Source: Candidatus Pantoea soli (GTDB lineage: Bacteria > Pseudomonadota > Gammaproteobacteria > Enterobacterales > Enterobacteriaceae). Taken from it: 64,000 nt of DNA. Location: the NCBI RefSeq assembly GCF_007833795.1, contig NZ_CP032702.1:3038001-3102000 (forward strand), read 5' to 3'. Positions within the stretch are counted from its first letter, which is position 1, and each line of letters begins with the position of its first letter. The translations under genes and the position numbers were made by a program. The notes under the pieces are model-generated. The model did no database searches, was not told the origin of the DNA, and saw only the letters and a list, made by a program, of their open reading frames with translations. Of the stretch, positions 49,316-58,039 are shown piece after piece.

Positions 49316-50179
49316 TTAGCGCTTCACCGGAATATAAAACGTGCCCTGCAGCAGATCGGGCGTACTGTATTTCAAATCCAGCTGCAGCAGGTCTTTGCCC
49401 GGACGGCGCGCCACGCCCAGCGAGGGCAGCAGGTTGTAGTAAATCTCTGCATTAAACGCGTTGATCTCTTCCGGGGCGCCGTGCCAGTCAATTTCCGCAT
49501 ACAGCCCCTGCTCCGCGGTCCAGTTTTGCACGTTGCGCGGCAGCACATCGGCATACTGACTCTCCAGGGCCTGGAACAGGCTGATGTGCTGCTGGTCGGC
49601 CGAGTGCACGCCCGGGCCATACTGAAAGCCCAGCCAGCCGCGCCGCACATGCTGACCGGCAAAAGCAATGAAATCCCGCGCGTGCTGTGCGACCACATGC
49701 TGATGCTGATCAATGTATTCGCCGAAGCGGCACTCCCATTCCACCACCTCACCGCATAGCGCCAGCGCCGGTTGCTCGGTCAGACGTGGCGTCACCCAGC
49801 TACGCGGTACCGAAATACGGCTGTGAAAATCCCGGGTCAGCAGGTCCGGCACGCGGCGATAAGCACCCGGCGTCAGGGAGAAGTGACTTTTAAATACCCG
49901 GGTAAAATTTTGCTGATTATCAAAACCAAAGCGCACGGCGATATCGATCAGCGGCATGCTGGTCAGGCGCAGCGCCATGGCCGCAAGCGTCAGGCGACGC
50001 TTACGCGTATAAGAGGCCAGCGTTTGCCCGGTCATCTCTTTAAACATGCGCTGCATGTGCCATTTGGAATAGCCGGATTTCCGGGTAATCAGATCGATAT
50101 TGAGCTCGTCGGTCAGATTGGCTTCGATCCAGTCCACCAGATCGTGGATGTACTGTTGTTTCAGATTCAGGCTAAGCAT
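49316..50179 (-). CDS. AraC family regulator with GyrI-like domain, Rob-like
   Basis: A 287-residue regulator. The N-terminal half is an AraC-type double helix-turn-helix (SGYSKWHMQRMFKEMTG and IAVRFGFDNQQNFTRVFKSHFSLTPGAYRR); the C-terminal half is a GyrI-like small-molecule-binding domain ending in GTFYIPVKR. This domain order and length are those of E. coli Rob, which activates the mar/sox/rob stress and efflux regulon, but sequence identity outside the DNA-binding part is limited, so it is called Rob-like only. It stands alone between small ORF and oxidase operon. Confidence 0.87.
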   Translation of the reverse strand: MLSLNLKQQYIHDLVDWIEANLTDELNIDLITRKSGYSKWHMQRMFKEMTGQTLASYTRKRRLTLAAMALRLTSMPLIDIAVRFGFDNQQNFTRVFKSHFSLTPGAYRRVPDLLTRDFHSRISVPRSWVTPRLTEQPALALCGEVVEWECRFGEYIDQHQHVVAQHARDFIAFAGQHVRRGWLGFQYGPGVHSADQQHISLFQALESQYADVLPRNVQNWTAEQGLYAEIDWHGAPEEINAFNAEIYYNLLPSLGVARRPGKDLLQLDLKYSTPDLLQGTFYIPVKR

Positions 50180-50332
50180 TTTTAATTGAATGAATCAGGA
50201 ATGGGGTGGTTTTATGCGTTATTCGTCACATAAATATAACAAAAGCGTATGATTAGCGTAAGGAACGGTAAAGAAACCCCGGCGGAGATCGCATTAATTG
50301 CTTAGGAAACTAATCGTTAAATACGCTGGCAT

Positions 50333-50359
50333 AAAAAAGGCCGCCCCGCAGGACGGCCT
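50333..50359 (-). terminator. Terminator of the bd-oxidase operon
   Basis: On the minus strand a nine-pair stem (AGGCCGTCC and GGGCGGCCT, one G-T pair) with a TGCG loop is followed by TTTTT, about 28 bp past the small-subunit stop. Confidence 0.87.
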
Positions 50360-50386
50360 GTTTAGTGCACGCTGTCCGGTGCGCAC

Positions 50387-50554
50387 TCAGTGCGAGCGCA
50401 TCCCGGCTGCGGTCATCATCATACGAAACAGTGATGCCACTACACCTAATGCCAGCACGCTTGCGCCGTAGATGATCACCAGCCACAGCACGCGCTTCCA
50501 CCAGGGAGCTTTCGTTTCAGTATGGGTTTTCATATTGCTGACCTCAGTTTGCAT
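50387..50554 (-). CDS. DUF2474 small membrane subunit of the bd oxidase
   Basis: A 55-codon ORF with one transmembrane helix, reading PWWKRVLWLVIIYGASVLAL in its core and ending in TAAGMRSH. This is the DUF2474 family pattern, found as the last gene of cyanide-insensitive bd-oxidase operons and comparable in place to CydX. Its first ATG is one base past the cydB stop (TGATATG); a second ATG at 50533 behind GAGGTCAGC would give 48 residues. The terminator follows directly. It is too short for many gene callers. Confidence 0.85.
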   Translation of the reverse strand: MQTEVSNMKTHTETKAPWWKRVLWLVIIYGASVLALGVVASLFRMMMTAAGMRSH

Positions 50555-50555
50555 A

Positions 50556-51560
50556 TCAGTGGTATCCCTCGTCGGCTTTGATTTTTCCGCGGAACACGTA
50601 GTAGCTCCAGAAGGTGTAGCCCAGGATCATCGGAATAATCAGCAGGCTGCCCACCAGCATAAACGCCTGGCTTTGTGGTGGTGAAGCCGCATCCCAGATG
50701 GTGACCGACGGCGGGATAATGTTCGGCCAGACGCTAATGCCCAGTCCGGAGAAGCCAAGGAACACCAGCGCCAGCGTCAGCAGGAACGGCGAGTAGTGCG
50801 CTTCGCGCTTAATCGCCCGCACCAGACCCCATGCGCACAGCAGCACCAGCACCGGCACCGGCAGGAACCAGAACAGGTTTGGACGGGTGAACCAGCGATG
50901 CGCAATCGCATCATGCGTGAACGGCGTCCACAGACTGATAATGCCCATCACCACCAGCAGCGCCACGATCAGCGGCGTAGCCAGCGCTGACATCTTACGA
51001 TGCAGGTCGTGTTCGGTTTTCATAATTAGCCAGGTGCAGCCCAGCAGCGCGTAGGCAATCACCAGACCAATGCCGCAGAACAGCGGGAACGGCGCCAGCC
51101 AGTCCATCGCAGAACCGGCAAACGCACGCCCTTTTACCGGGAAACCATCAATCATTGCGCCAACCGCCACGCCCTGGCTGAAGGTCGCCAGCAGCGAGCC
51201 GGCGATGAAGGATTTATCCCAGAATGCCCGGTGCTCTTCGGTGGCTTTAAAGCGGAACTCAAAGGCGACGCCGCGGAAAATCAGGCCAATCAGCATCGCT
51301 GTCAGCGGGATAGCCAGCGCATCGGCGATGACGGAATAGGCCAGCGGGAACGCCCCGTACAGGCCCGCGCCGCCCAGCACCAGCCAGGTTTCGTTGCCGT
51401 CCCAGACCGGTGCCACTGTGTTCACCATCATGTCACGCTCAACGGCGTCTTTGTTGAACGGGAACAGGATGCCGATACCCAGATCAAAGCCATCCATTAC
51501 GATGTACATCAGGGTGGCGAAAACAATAATCGCGAACCAGATAATGGAGAAATCAATCAT
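50556..51560 (-). CDS. cioB: Cytochrome bd-type quinol oxidase subunit II (CioB/CydB)
   Basis: Integral membrane subunit II, 334 residues with about eight helices, beginning MIDFSIIWFAIIVFATLMYIVMDGFDLG in line with the family start that includes the conserved GFDLG. Other conserved segments include WDGNETWLVLGG and GPFTFWSYYVFRGK-like LGYTFWSYYVFRGKI at the end. It begins directly after the subunit I stop codon with no gap. Short length and DUF2474 partner fit the cyanide-insensitive branch. Confidence 0.92.
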   Translation of the reverse strand: MIDFSIIWFAIIVFATLMYIVMDGFDLGIGILFPFNKDAVERDMMVNTVAPVWDGNETWLVLGGAGLYGAFPLAYSVIADALAIPLTAMLIGLIFRGVAFEFRFKATEEHRAFWDKSFIAGSLLATFSQGVAVGAMIDGFPVKGRAFAGSAMDWLAPFPLFCGIGLVIAYALLGCTWLIMKTEHDLHRKMSALATPLIVALLVVMGIISLWTPFTHDAIAHRWFTRPNLFWFLPVPVLVLLCAWGLVRAIKREAHYSPFLLTLALVFLGFSGLGISVWPNIIPPSVTIWDAASPPQSQAFMLVGSLLIIPMILGYTFWSYYVFRGKIKADEGYH

Positions 51561-52985
51561 TTATTTACCCTCCTGCGGCTCATTCAGGCTTTCATGCGCA
51601 GCAGAAAGCGGACGTGCTGGCGTCTTGCCCTGACCCGGACCACCGTGACGGACATCTTTCCCTTCCCCGGTCAGCGGACCTTTCTTGATCAGGCGCATCA
51701 TGTAGACATACCCCACACCGAACACCGAGGAGTAAACCAGCAGGAACGCCAGCAGGCTGATGCTCATGTGCAGATCGCCATGTGCTGAGACCGCATCAAT
51801 GGTGCGCTGCACGCCATAGACCACCCACGGCTGACGACCAATTTCAGTGGTGAACCAGCCGGCGAGGATCGCAATCAGTCCGGACGGGCCCATCAGCAGG
51901 GCAAACCACAGGAACGGACGAGACTGATACAGGCGCTGTTTGTAACGCAGCCACAGGCTCAGCACACCCAGCGTAATCATCAGCAGCCCCATCGCCACCA
52001 TGACGCGGAATGACCAGAAGATGACCAGCGAGTTAGGACGGTCCTCTTTCGGGAAGCTCTTCAGCGCGGGCACCTGCTTATCCAGGCTGTGCGTCAGAAT
52101 CAGGCTGCCCAGGTACGGCACTTCAAGGGCGTATTTGGTGCGCTCCTGATCCATATCGGGAATACCAAACAGGATCAGCGGTGTGGCTTCTCCCGGCGGG
52201 TTTTCCCAGTGGCCTTCAATTGCCGCAATTTTTGCCGGCTGATGTTCCAGCGTATTCAGGCCGTGCGCATCCCCGATCATCGCCTGAATCGGCGCCACGA
52301 TCAGCGCCATCCACAGCGCCATGGAGAACATTTTACGAATGGCCGGATTGTCGTTGCCGCGCAGCAGATGCCAGGCGCCGGAAGCGCCGACAAAGAAGGC
52401 GCTGGCGAGGAAGGCGGCTACCGACATATGGAACAGGCGGTACGGGAACGACGGGTTAAAGACAATCTTCAGCCAGTCCTGCGGCACCACAATGCCATTT
52501 TCGATGATGTAACCCTGTGGCGTGTGCATCCAGCTGTTGGACGCCAGAATCCAGAAGGTGGAGATCAGCGTACCCAGCGCAACCATGCAGGTGGCAAAGA
52601 AGTGCAGGCCCGGGCCGACACGGTTCCAGCCAAACAGCATAACGCCCAGAAAGCCCGCTTCGAGGAAGAAGGCCGTCAGCACTTCATAGGTGAGCAGCGG
52701 ACCGGTCACGCTGCCGGCAAACTGCGAAAACCCACTCCAGTTGGTCCCGAACTGGTACGCCATCACCAGTCCGGACACTACGCCCATGCCGAAGTTAACG
52801 GCAAAGACTTTGGACCAGAAGTGGTAGAGATCGCGATAGGTCTCGTTACGTGATTTCAGCCACATGCCTTCGAGCACCGCCAGGAAACTGGCGAGACCGA
52901 TGGTGATGGCCGGGAAAATAATATGGAAGGACACAGTAAAGGCGAACTGAATCCTGGCCAGGTGAAAGGCATCTAATCCAAACAT
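51561..52985 (-). CDS. cioA: Cytochrome bd-type quinol oxidase subunit I (CioA/CydA)
   Basis: Heme-bearing subunit I that oxidises quinol and reduces oxygen; 474 residues. Conserved parts: [19 protein letters not shown] with the b595 histidine, [16 protein letters not shown] with two conserved glutamates, the heme b558 ligands in [14 protein letters not shown] and [11 protein letters not shown], and a short Q loop (about residues 250-330) that is the mark of the CIO/short-loop class rather than E. coli CydA (522 residues). GAGGT precedes the ATG. An FNR-like box lies about 170 bp upstream. First gene of cioA-cioB-DUF2474. Confidence 0.93.
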   Translation of the reverse strand: MFGLDAFHLARIQFAFTVSFHIIFPAITIGLASFLAVLEGMWLKSRNETYRDLYHFWSKVFAVNFGMGVVSGLVMAYQFGTNWSGFSQFAGSVTGPLLTYEVLTAFFLEAGFLGVMLFGWNRVGPGLHFFATCMVALGTLISTFWILASNSWMHTPQGYIIENGIVVPQDWLKIVFNPSFPYRLFHMSVAAFLASAFFVGASGAWHLLRGNDNPAIRKMFSMALWMALIVAPIQAMIGDAHGLNTLEHQPAKIAAIEGHWENPPGEATPLILFGIPDMDQERTKYALEVPYLGSLILTHSLDKQVPALKSFPKEDRPNSLVIFWSFRVMVAMGLLMITLGVLSLWLRYKQRLYQSRPFLWFALLMGPSGLIAILAGWFTTEIGRQPWVVYGVQRTIDAVSAHGDLHMSISLLAFLLVYSSVFGVGYVYMMRLIKKGPLTGEGKDVRHGGPGQGKTPARPLSAAHESLNEPQEGK

Positions 52986-53533
52986 TGCTTACCTCATTGC
53001 CACAAGATTACACCGAATTTTTACTTATAATTAACACAGCTGGCGTGAACAGATATTTTCAGCTACGCCGGAAGAGATTCGCGCCAATTGTAAGGGCTGC
53101 GGCGAGAACAAAAAGAAACAGAAGGAATGGCTAAAACTATAACAGTATTTTTTGATTTCGATCATTGTTTTTGCCAGAAACTAATTCTTTAAAATCACTA
53201 CGTTAAGGTTAAACAGCCTAATTTATTGTGACATTTTTGTTATTAAGCACAGCGCCGTGAAAATAGCGCGAAATCGGTAACTGGCTAATTTAGTTATTAT
53301 TTGACGGAGCAACCAAAACGGCAGTCGCCAGTGCTGTCACGCAGGGTGTAAAAAAATCTGCACAATCGCTGCCGCTTCGGCTTTGTTAATTAAAAGATAA
53401 TTTCTGTAGACTAAAAAGACATTATTTTGCTGCTTTTAAGTAACATCTGTGAGCCATGACGCATTATTTCAGCGTTATGACACCCCGCCGGCGGCCGTGC
53501 GCTTTCCCGGCGCGGCCGCCCGTGAAGTGCGCG
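52986..53533. other. Upstream region of the bd-oxidase operon
   Basis: About 550 bp, mostly AT-rich, between cioA and the convergently placed end of ytfH. It holds the oxidase promoter and an FNR-like box. A plus-strand frame at 53449-53634 overlaps the regulator gene and looks like a shadow. Confidence 0.5.
53152..53165 (-). promoter_or_regulatory. FNR-like box upstream of cioA
   Basis: TTGATTTCGATCAT matches the FNR consensus TTGATNNNNATCAA at 9 of 10 fixed positions. Oxygen control of bd oxidases through FNR is common. A single site in AT-rich DNA could be chance. Confidence 0.5.
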
Positions 53534-53905
53534 TCAGGTACGCGCGGCCGGTTTCACAATGCGGTGCACATTACTTTCCAGCCAGTCTGCCAGCCCAATC
53601 ACCTGCCCTTCGACTTCCCGCCCCAGCGCCGTGAGGCGATATTCCACATGCGGCGGCACCACGTCATAAGCAATGCGCTCGACAAATCCGTCCTCTTCCA
53701 TATAGCGCAGCGTCTGGGCCAGCATGCGTTCGCTGACGCCGCCGATACGCCGCCGCAGCGTGCTAAAGCGCAGCGTGTTGTCGCGCAGCGCCAGCAGCAC
53801 CAGCACGCTCCAGCGACTGGTAATCCGCTTTAACACCTCGCGTGACGGACAGTTAACGTTCAGCAACTCGCCACGTACAAATTTTTCACTCAGGTTTTCA
53901 GCCAT
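53534..53905 (-). CDS. ytfH: HxlR family regulator, YtfH-type
   Basis: A 123-residue winged-helix regulator of the HxlR family, often sensing reactive electrophiles or aldehydes through a conserved cysteine (here in VNCPSREVLKRITSRWSVLVL). GGVSERMLAQTLRYMEEDGF is the recognition-helix and wing region, and VPPHVEYRLTALG matches E. coli YtfH. It is divergent from qorB, as in E. coli, and a nested palindrome lies between them. Confidence 0.92.
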   Translation of the reverse strand: MAENLSEKFVRGELLNVNCPSREVLKRITSRWSVLVLLALRDNTLRFSTLRRRIGGVSERMLAQTLRYMEEDGFVERIAYDVVPPHVEYRLTALGREVEGQVIGLADWLESNVHRIVKPAART

Positions 53906-53921
53906 TTATCGCCCATCCTTC

Positions 53922-53960
53922 AAACTAACAAATCTGTAAGTACTTACTAAAAGTTAGTTT
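53922..53960. promoter_or_regulatory. Nested inverted repeats between ytfH and qorB (candidate operator)
   Basis: A 12-bp perfect palindrome GTAAGTACTTAC (53936-53947) lies inside a second inverted repeat, AAACTAAC (53922-53929) and GTTAGTTT (53953-53960). The two share nearly the same centre. The site is 17-55 bp upstream of ytfH and 46-84 bp upstream of qorB, so one bound dimer or tetramer of YtfH could control both promoters. Confidence 0.7.
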
Positions 53961-54005
53961 ATTCCGTACGCTGATGTCATACCAGCCCGAATAAAGGAGA
54001 ACAGG

Positions 54006-54860
54006 ATGATTGTCATTACCGGTGCCACCGGCCAGCTGGGCCGTTTAGTGATTGATGCCTTAGCAGAGAAAGTCCCCGCCAGCGAGCTGATCGCTGCGGT
54101 GCGTAGCCCGGAGAAGGCGCAGGATCTGCAGGCGCGCGGCATGACTCTGCGCACGGCAGATTACAGCCAGCCTGAAACACTGCGCAGCGCGTTGCGTGGT
54201 GCAGACAAAGTGCTGTTGATCTCATCCAGCGAAGTGGGCCAGCGCGTGGCGCAGCATCAGGCGGTGATTGATGCCGCCAAAGCTGAAGGCGTAAGGTTTA
54301 TCGCCTATACCAGCCTGCTGCATGCAGACACCTCTCCGCTGGCGCTGGCCGACGAGCACCGCGCCACCGAAGCGCTGATCACCGCTTCCGGCATCCCTTA
54401 TGCCATTCTGCGTAACGGCTGGTACACGGAAAACTATGCGGCCAGCATTGCGCCGGCACTGGCCCATCAGGCGTTTATCGGTGCCGCAGGCGAAGGCAGG
54501 ATTGCCTCGGCAGCGCGTAAGGATTATGCCGCTGCGGCCGCCGAAGTCATGACCCGTGACGATCAGGCCGGGAAAATTTATGAACTGGCCGGGGATGACA
54601 GCTATACGCTGGCCGAATTCAGTGCGGAAATCGCCCGCCAGTCCGGCCAGCCGGTGGAATATGTCAATCTGACGCCTGCGGCCTTTGCGGAAGCCCTGAA
54701 GACCGCCGGCCTGCCCGAAGCCTTTGCCGGGCTGCTGGCGGACTCTGACGCCGGCGCAGCGCAGGGTGCCTTGTTTGACGACAGCCGTGGCCTCAGCCAG
54801 CTGACTGGCCGCCCGACGACGCCGTTTGCCGAAGTGATAAAAGCAGCACTGGCAAAATAA
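54006..54860 (+). CDS. qorB: NAD(P)H:quinone oxidoreductase QorB
   Basis: Atypical short-chain-dehydrogenase-fold (NmrA-like) enzyme reducing quinones with NADPH. The 284 residues follow E. coli QorB: MIVITGATGQLGRLVIDAL gives the dinucleotide-binding glycines, then LLISSSEVGQR, FIAYTSLLHADTSPL and LRNGWYTENYAAS. Divergent from its likely repressor ytfH. Confidence 0.95.
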   Translation: MIVITGATGQLGRLVIDALAEKVPASELIAAVRSPEKAQDLQARGMTLRTADYSQPETLRSALRGADKVLLISSSEVGQRVAQHQAVIDAAKAEGVRFIAYTSLLHADTSPLALADEHRATEALITASGIPYAILRNGWYTENYAASIAPALAHQAFIGAAGEGRIASAARKDYAAAAAEVMTRDDQAGKIYELAGDDSYTLAEFSAEIARQSGQPVEYVNLTPAAFAEALKTAGLPEAFAGLLADSDAGAAQGALFDDSRGLSQLTGRPTTPFAEVIKAALAK

Positions 54861-55177
54861 TCCCCCGTCGCGCGGCCGGATTCCGCCTCGGTGCCTGTGC
54901 TTTATGCCATTAAATGATCAACGCCGCGGCCGCTTTTTGGGCCCGGCGTTAGCGCTTTTCTTATTTACAGAATATTCTGTCGCCCTATTTCTGGCAGCCG
55001 TTACCCGGCTGCTTGCATTTCCTGAAATATAGTCCGTTGTAATCACTGATAATTCACGCTTTTTCCCGATCAATCGACAAGATTTATTACGTTCATAGAT
55101 ATTTCGCATTGTTGTCTCGCCATCGTGGGGATCTATAATTTCTCTTTTGAGCAACCAGGCAATTTCAGGAGGCCGCT
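54861..55177. other. qorB-treF intergenic region
   Basis: About 320 bp, AT-rich from 54950. A GC-rich imperfect hairpin at 54920-54950 followed by AGCGCTTTTC may terminate qorB. A 78-codon minus-strand frame (54918-55154) has no recognisable product. The end of the region holds AGGAGG at 55167-55172, the treF ribosome site. Confidence 0.5.
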
Positions 55178-55180
55178 ATT
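55167..55180 (+). promoter_or_regulatory. Shine-Dalgarno of treF followed by ATT
   Basis: A perfect AGGAGG (55167-55172), a five-base spacer CCGCT, and then ATT (55178-55180) in the treF frame. No ATG, GTG or TTG lies in frame between the upstream stop TGA (55148) and the ATG at 55277. This decides the start of treF as a probable AUU codon. Confidence 0.75.
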
Positions 55181-56836
55181 AATACTATCCACCAGCAACA
55201 ACAAGCTTTCGGAGAACACGAAGCCCATGCTGATCTGGGGTATCAATACGATCCTCACGAATTAATCCGCGAAGGCATGGAGGATTCGGAGCCGGAGCCA
55301 GAGCTGATTGAGGGCCTGCCTGCGCCGGATGCGCTTACGCCTGCCGATCGCTATCTGGAGCTGTTCGAGCACGTCCAGATGTCGCGCATTTTTGCCGACA
55401 GCAAAACGTTCCCGGACTGCGCGCCTAAGTTCGATCCGCTGGATATTCTGATTCGTTATCGCCGCCGCAAGCGTTCAGCGGAATTCAACCTTGAACAATT
55501 CGTTCACGAGCATTTTTATTTGCCACAGGTGAACGAGAGTTTTTATGTCTCCAATCCGGATAAAACCCTGACGGAGCATATCGACGACCTGTGGCCGGTA
55601 TTAACCAAAATGCCGCAGCAGCATTTACCGCATTCTTCATTGCTGCCGCTGCCGAAGCCATATGTGGTGCCTGGCGGACGATTTGGTGAGACCTATTACT
55701 GGGACTCTTACTTCAGCATGCTGGGGCTGGCGGAGGCGGGCCGCGACGATCTGCTGCGTCACATGGCGGACAATTTCGCCTGGCTGATCGACAACTACGG
55801 TCACGTGCCGAACGGCAACCGCACCTATTACCTCAGCCGCTCGCAGCCGCCGGTGTTCGCACTGATGGTGGAGCTGTTTGAAGAAGATGGCATTCGCGGT
55901 GCCAAACGCTATCTCGATCAGCTGATGAAAGAGTATCAGTTCTGGATGGATGGCGCGGGCGAACTGATGCCGCATCAGGCCTATCGCCACGTGGTGCGCA
56001 TGCCGGACGGTTCACTGCTTAACCGTTACTGGGATGACCGCGATACGCCGCGCGATGAGTCGTGGATGGAAGATGTTGAGACCGCCAGCAAATCGAGCCG
56101 GCCGGCCAGCGAAGTGTATCGCGATCTGCGCGCGGGTGCCGCATCGGGCTGGGATTACTCGTCCCGCTGGCTGCGCGATCCGCAGCGCCTGGCAAGCATC
56201 CGCACCACCCAGTTTATTCCGGTGGATCTCAACGCGTTCCTGTACAAACTGGAGCTGATGATTTCGACCCTGTCGCACGCCAAAGGCGAAGAGCTGACGG
56301 CGCTGGCCTGGCAGAAAAAAGCCGAGGCGCGCAAACGTGCGATTAACCGCTATCTGTGGGACAACACCGCAGGCGTATACCGCGACTACGACTGGCGTCA
56401 CCAGCGCTTCGGTGCCTTCACCGCCGCCGCCGTGGTGCCGCTGTTCCTTGGTCTCGCCTCGCCGGAGCAGGCGCACCTGCAGGCGGTAGCGCTGCGCCAG
56501 CTGCTGCTGACGCAGGGGGGGCTGGTGACCTCGATGGTGGAAAGTGGCGAGCAGTGGGATAAACCCAACGGCTGGGCACCGCTGCAGTGGATGGCCGTGA
56601 TCGGCCTGAACCATTATGGCGAAGAGACACTGGCCACCGAGATTGCCGTTAACTGGCTGACCACCGTGAAAAACTTCTATTCACTGCACCACAAGCTGGT
56701 TGAGAAGTATGACATCAGCGGAGAACGGGCGCGTCCGGGCGGCGGCGGTGAATATCCGCTGCAGGACGGCTTCGGCTGGACCAACGGCGTGACGCGCCGC
56801 CTGCTGGCGATGTACGGACATCTGCTGGCAGACTGA
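55178..56836 (+). CDS. treF: Cytoplasmic trehalase, apparently with an AUU start codon
   Basis: Glycoside hydrolase family 37 enzyme splitting trehalose into two glucose molecules in the cytoplasm. No signal peptide. From ATT the product has 552 residues (E. coli TreF 549). Signatures [14 protein letters not shown] and [13 protein letters not shown] are present, as is [17 protein letters not shown] at the C-terminus. The first in-frame ATG (55277) would cut off 33 residues, yet residues encoded upstream of it ([15 protein letters not shown]) align with E. coli DLCYELDPYELKLDE, so translation must begin further up. ATT at 55178 behind AGGAGG is the only well-placed codon. Either a genuine AUU start, as in infC and pcnB, or a mutated ATG. 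Confidence 0.9.
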   Translation: MNTIHQQQQAFGEHEAHADLGYQYDPHELIREGMEDSEPEPELIEGLPAPDALTPADRYLELFEHVQMSRIFADSKTFPDCAPKFDPLDILIRYRRRKRSAEFNLEQFVHEHFYLPQVNESFYVSNPDKTLTEHIDDLWPVLTKMPQQHLPHSSLLPLPKPYVVPGGRFGETYYWDSYFSMLGLAEAGRDDLLRHMADNFAWLIDNYGHVPNGNRTYYLSRSQPPVFALMVELFEEDGIRGAKRYLDQLMKEYQFWMDGAGELMPHQAYRHVVRMPDGSLLNRYWDDRDTPRDESWMEDVETASKSSRPASEVYRDLRAGAASGWDYSSRWLRDPQRLASIRTTQFIPVDLNAFLYKLELMISTLSHAKGEELTALAWQKKAEARKRAINRYLWDNTAGVYRDYDWRHQRFGAFTAAAVVPLFLGLASPEQAHLQAVALRQLLLTQGGLVTSMVESGEQWDKPNGWAPLQWMAVIGLNHYGEETLATEIAVNWLTTVKNFYSLHHKLVEKYDISGERARPGGGGEYPLQDGFGWTNGVTRRLLAMYGHLLAD

Positions 56837-56898
56837 AACGCGCGCAAAGAGCGCGGATGTCCGTCTGCGTTACGCATTCGCAATGCGGATTAATAAAC

Positions 56899-56937
56899 CG
56901 GGGGACGTGGCCAATGGCCGCGTCCCCCGTTCTTTTT
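56899..56937 (+). terminator. Rho-independent terminator of treF
   Basis: A long GC-rich stem (GGGGGACG and CGTCCCCC, continued by GGCC pairing) with an AAT loop, then GTTCTTTTT. Confidence 0.9.
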
Positions 56938-57006
56938 GCGCAATAAAGAGCGCTGTGGCCGCCCTACTCTCAGGATTTAGCGCTGAGGGCCGCCTGCGTG
57001 ACGGAT

Positions 57007-57828
57007 TTAGTGCGCCTGCAAAAAGGCCAGCAGATCGGCGTTCAGCTGATCCTGATGCGTAACCGCAAAGCCGTGCGGGCCGTTGTCGTACACTTTCAGC
57101 TCAGAGCCTTCAATCATCTCGTGTACCAGCTTACCGGTGGCTTCAAAGGGCACAATCTGGTCGTTGCTGCCGTGAATGACCAGCGTCGGCACGTCGACGC
57201 GGGCGATGTCGGCGCGGAAATCCGTTTCGGAAAACGCCGTGACGCAATCCAGCGTGGCTTTCAGCGACGCCAGCAGCGCGATATTCAGCGTCTGCGTCAG
57301 CACGCCGTCAGAGACGCTCTGCCCGGCATTGGTGCCATAAAACGGCGCGGCGAACTCTTTGATAAACTGCGCGCGGTCTTTCAGTAAGCCCGCTTTGATA
57401 CCGTCAAACACCGACTTCTCCACTCCCTGCGGATGATCGTCTTTTTTACCAAACACCGGCGTCACCGCCCCCAGCAGCACCAGCCCTTTCACTTTGGCGG
57501 TGCCGTAGCGGCCAATGTAGCGCGAGACGTCGCCGCCGCCCATGGAGAAGCCCACCAGCGTGACGTCGCTGAGTTGCAGATGCTCAATCAGGCCATGAAT
57601 ATCTTCCGCAAAGGTGTCGTAATCGTATCCTTCCCACGGCTGCTCCGAGCGACCAAAGCCGCGGCGGTCGAATGCAATGACGCGGTAGCCGCGTTCGGCA
57701 AGGAAATTCAGCTGGCTGTCCCACATGTCCGCATCCAGCGGCCAGCCGTGACTGAACAGCACCGGCTGACCGCTGCCCCAGTCTTTGTAATAGAGGTTAA
57801 CGCCATCTTTGGTTTTGAATGTGCTCAT
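57007..57828 (-). CDS. Alpha/beta hydrolase, non-heme chloroperoxidase/esterase type
   Basis: A 273-residue cofactor-free hydrolase related to bacterial non-heme chloroperoxidases and aryl esterases. The oxyanion-hole region is FSHGWPLDADMW; the nucleophile elbow is VGFSMGGGD (Ser near residue 95); the acid is likely in TLVIHGSNDQIVPF and the histidine in GPHGFAV near the C-terminus. No signal peptide. It stands alone, divergent from the MFS gene. Substrate unknown; the halogenating activity of such enzymes is usually a side reaction. Confidence 0.9.
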   Translation of the reverse strand: MSTFKTKDGVNLYYKDWGSGQPVLFSHGWPLDADMWDSQLNFLAERGYRVIAFDRRGFGRSEQPWEGYDYDTFAEDIHGLIEHLQLSDVTLVGFSMGGGDVSRYIGRYGTAKVKGLVLLGAVTPVFGKKDDHPQGVEKSVFDGIKAGLLKDRAQFIKEFAAPFYGTNAGQSVSDGVLTQTLNIALLASLKATLDCVTAFSETDFRADIARVDVPTLVIHGSNDQIVPFEATGKLVHEMIEGSELKVYDNGPHGFAVTHQDQLNADLLAFLQAH

Positions 57829-58039
57829 GTTGCTCTCCGTTCGTCAGGGATGATGTGTCTGGCAATCAAACTAACGTGCGCTGCAGAGAAAACCTAAAGC
57901 AGAAATTTTGACAACCTGTGAAAAAATTTTTGCCTGTCTTCACCGTCAAAAAACCTTGTACAAGTTGGCCGAATTTTTCCGCTATCAGCCGGGGCAACGG
58001 CGCCGTAAGGTGCATTCATCGCCTACTGACAGGAAAACT

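Noticed and set aside
53449..53634. 61-codon plus-strand frame near ytfH
   Set aside because: Mostly antisense to the ytfH 3-prime end; no ribosome site or recognisable product.
54918..55154. 78-codon minus-strand frame upstream of treF
   Set aside because: Very basic, low-complexity product overlapping a possible qorB terminator; no homologue recognised.
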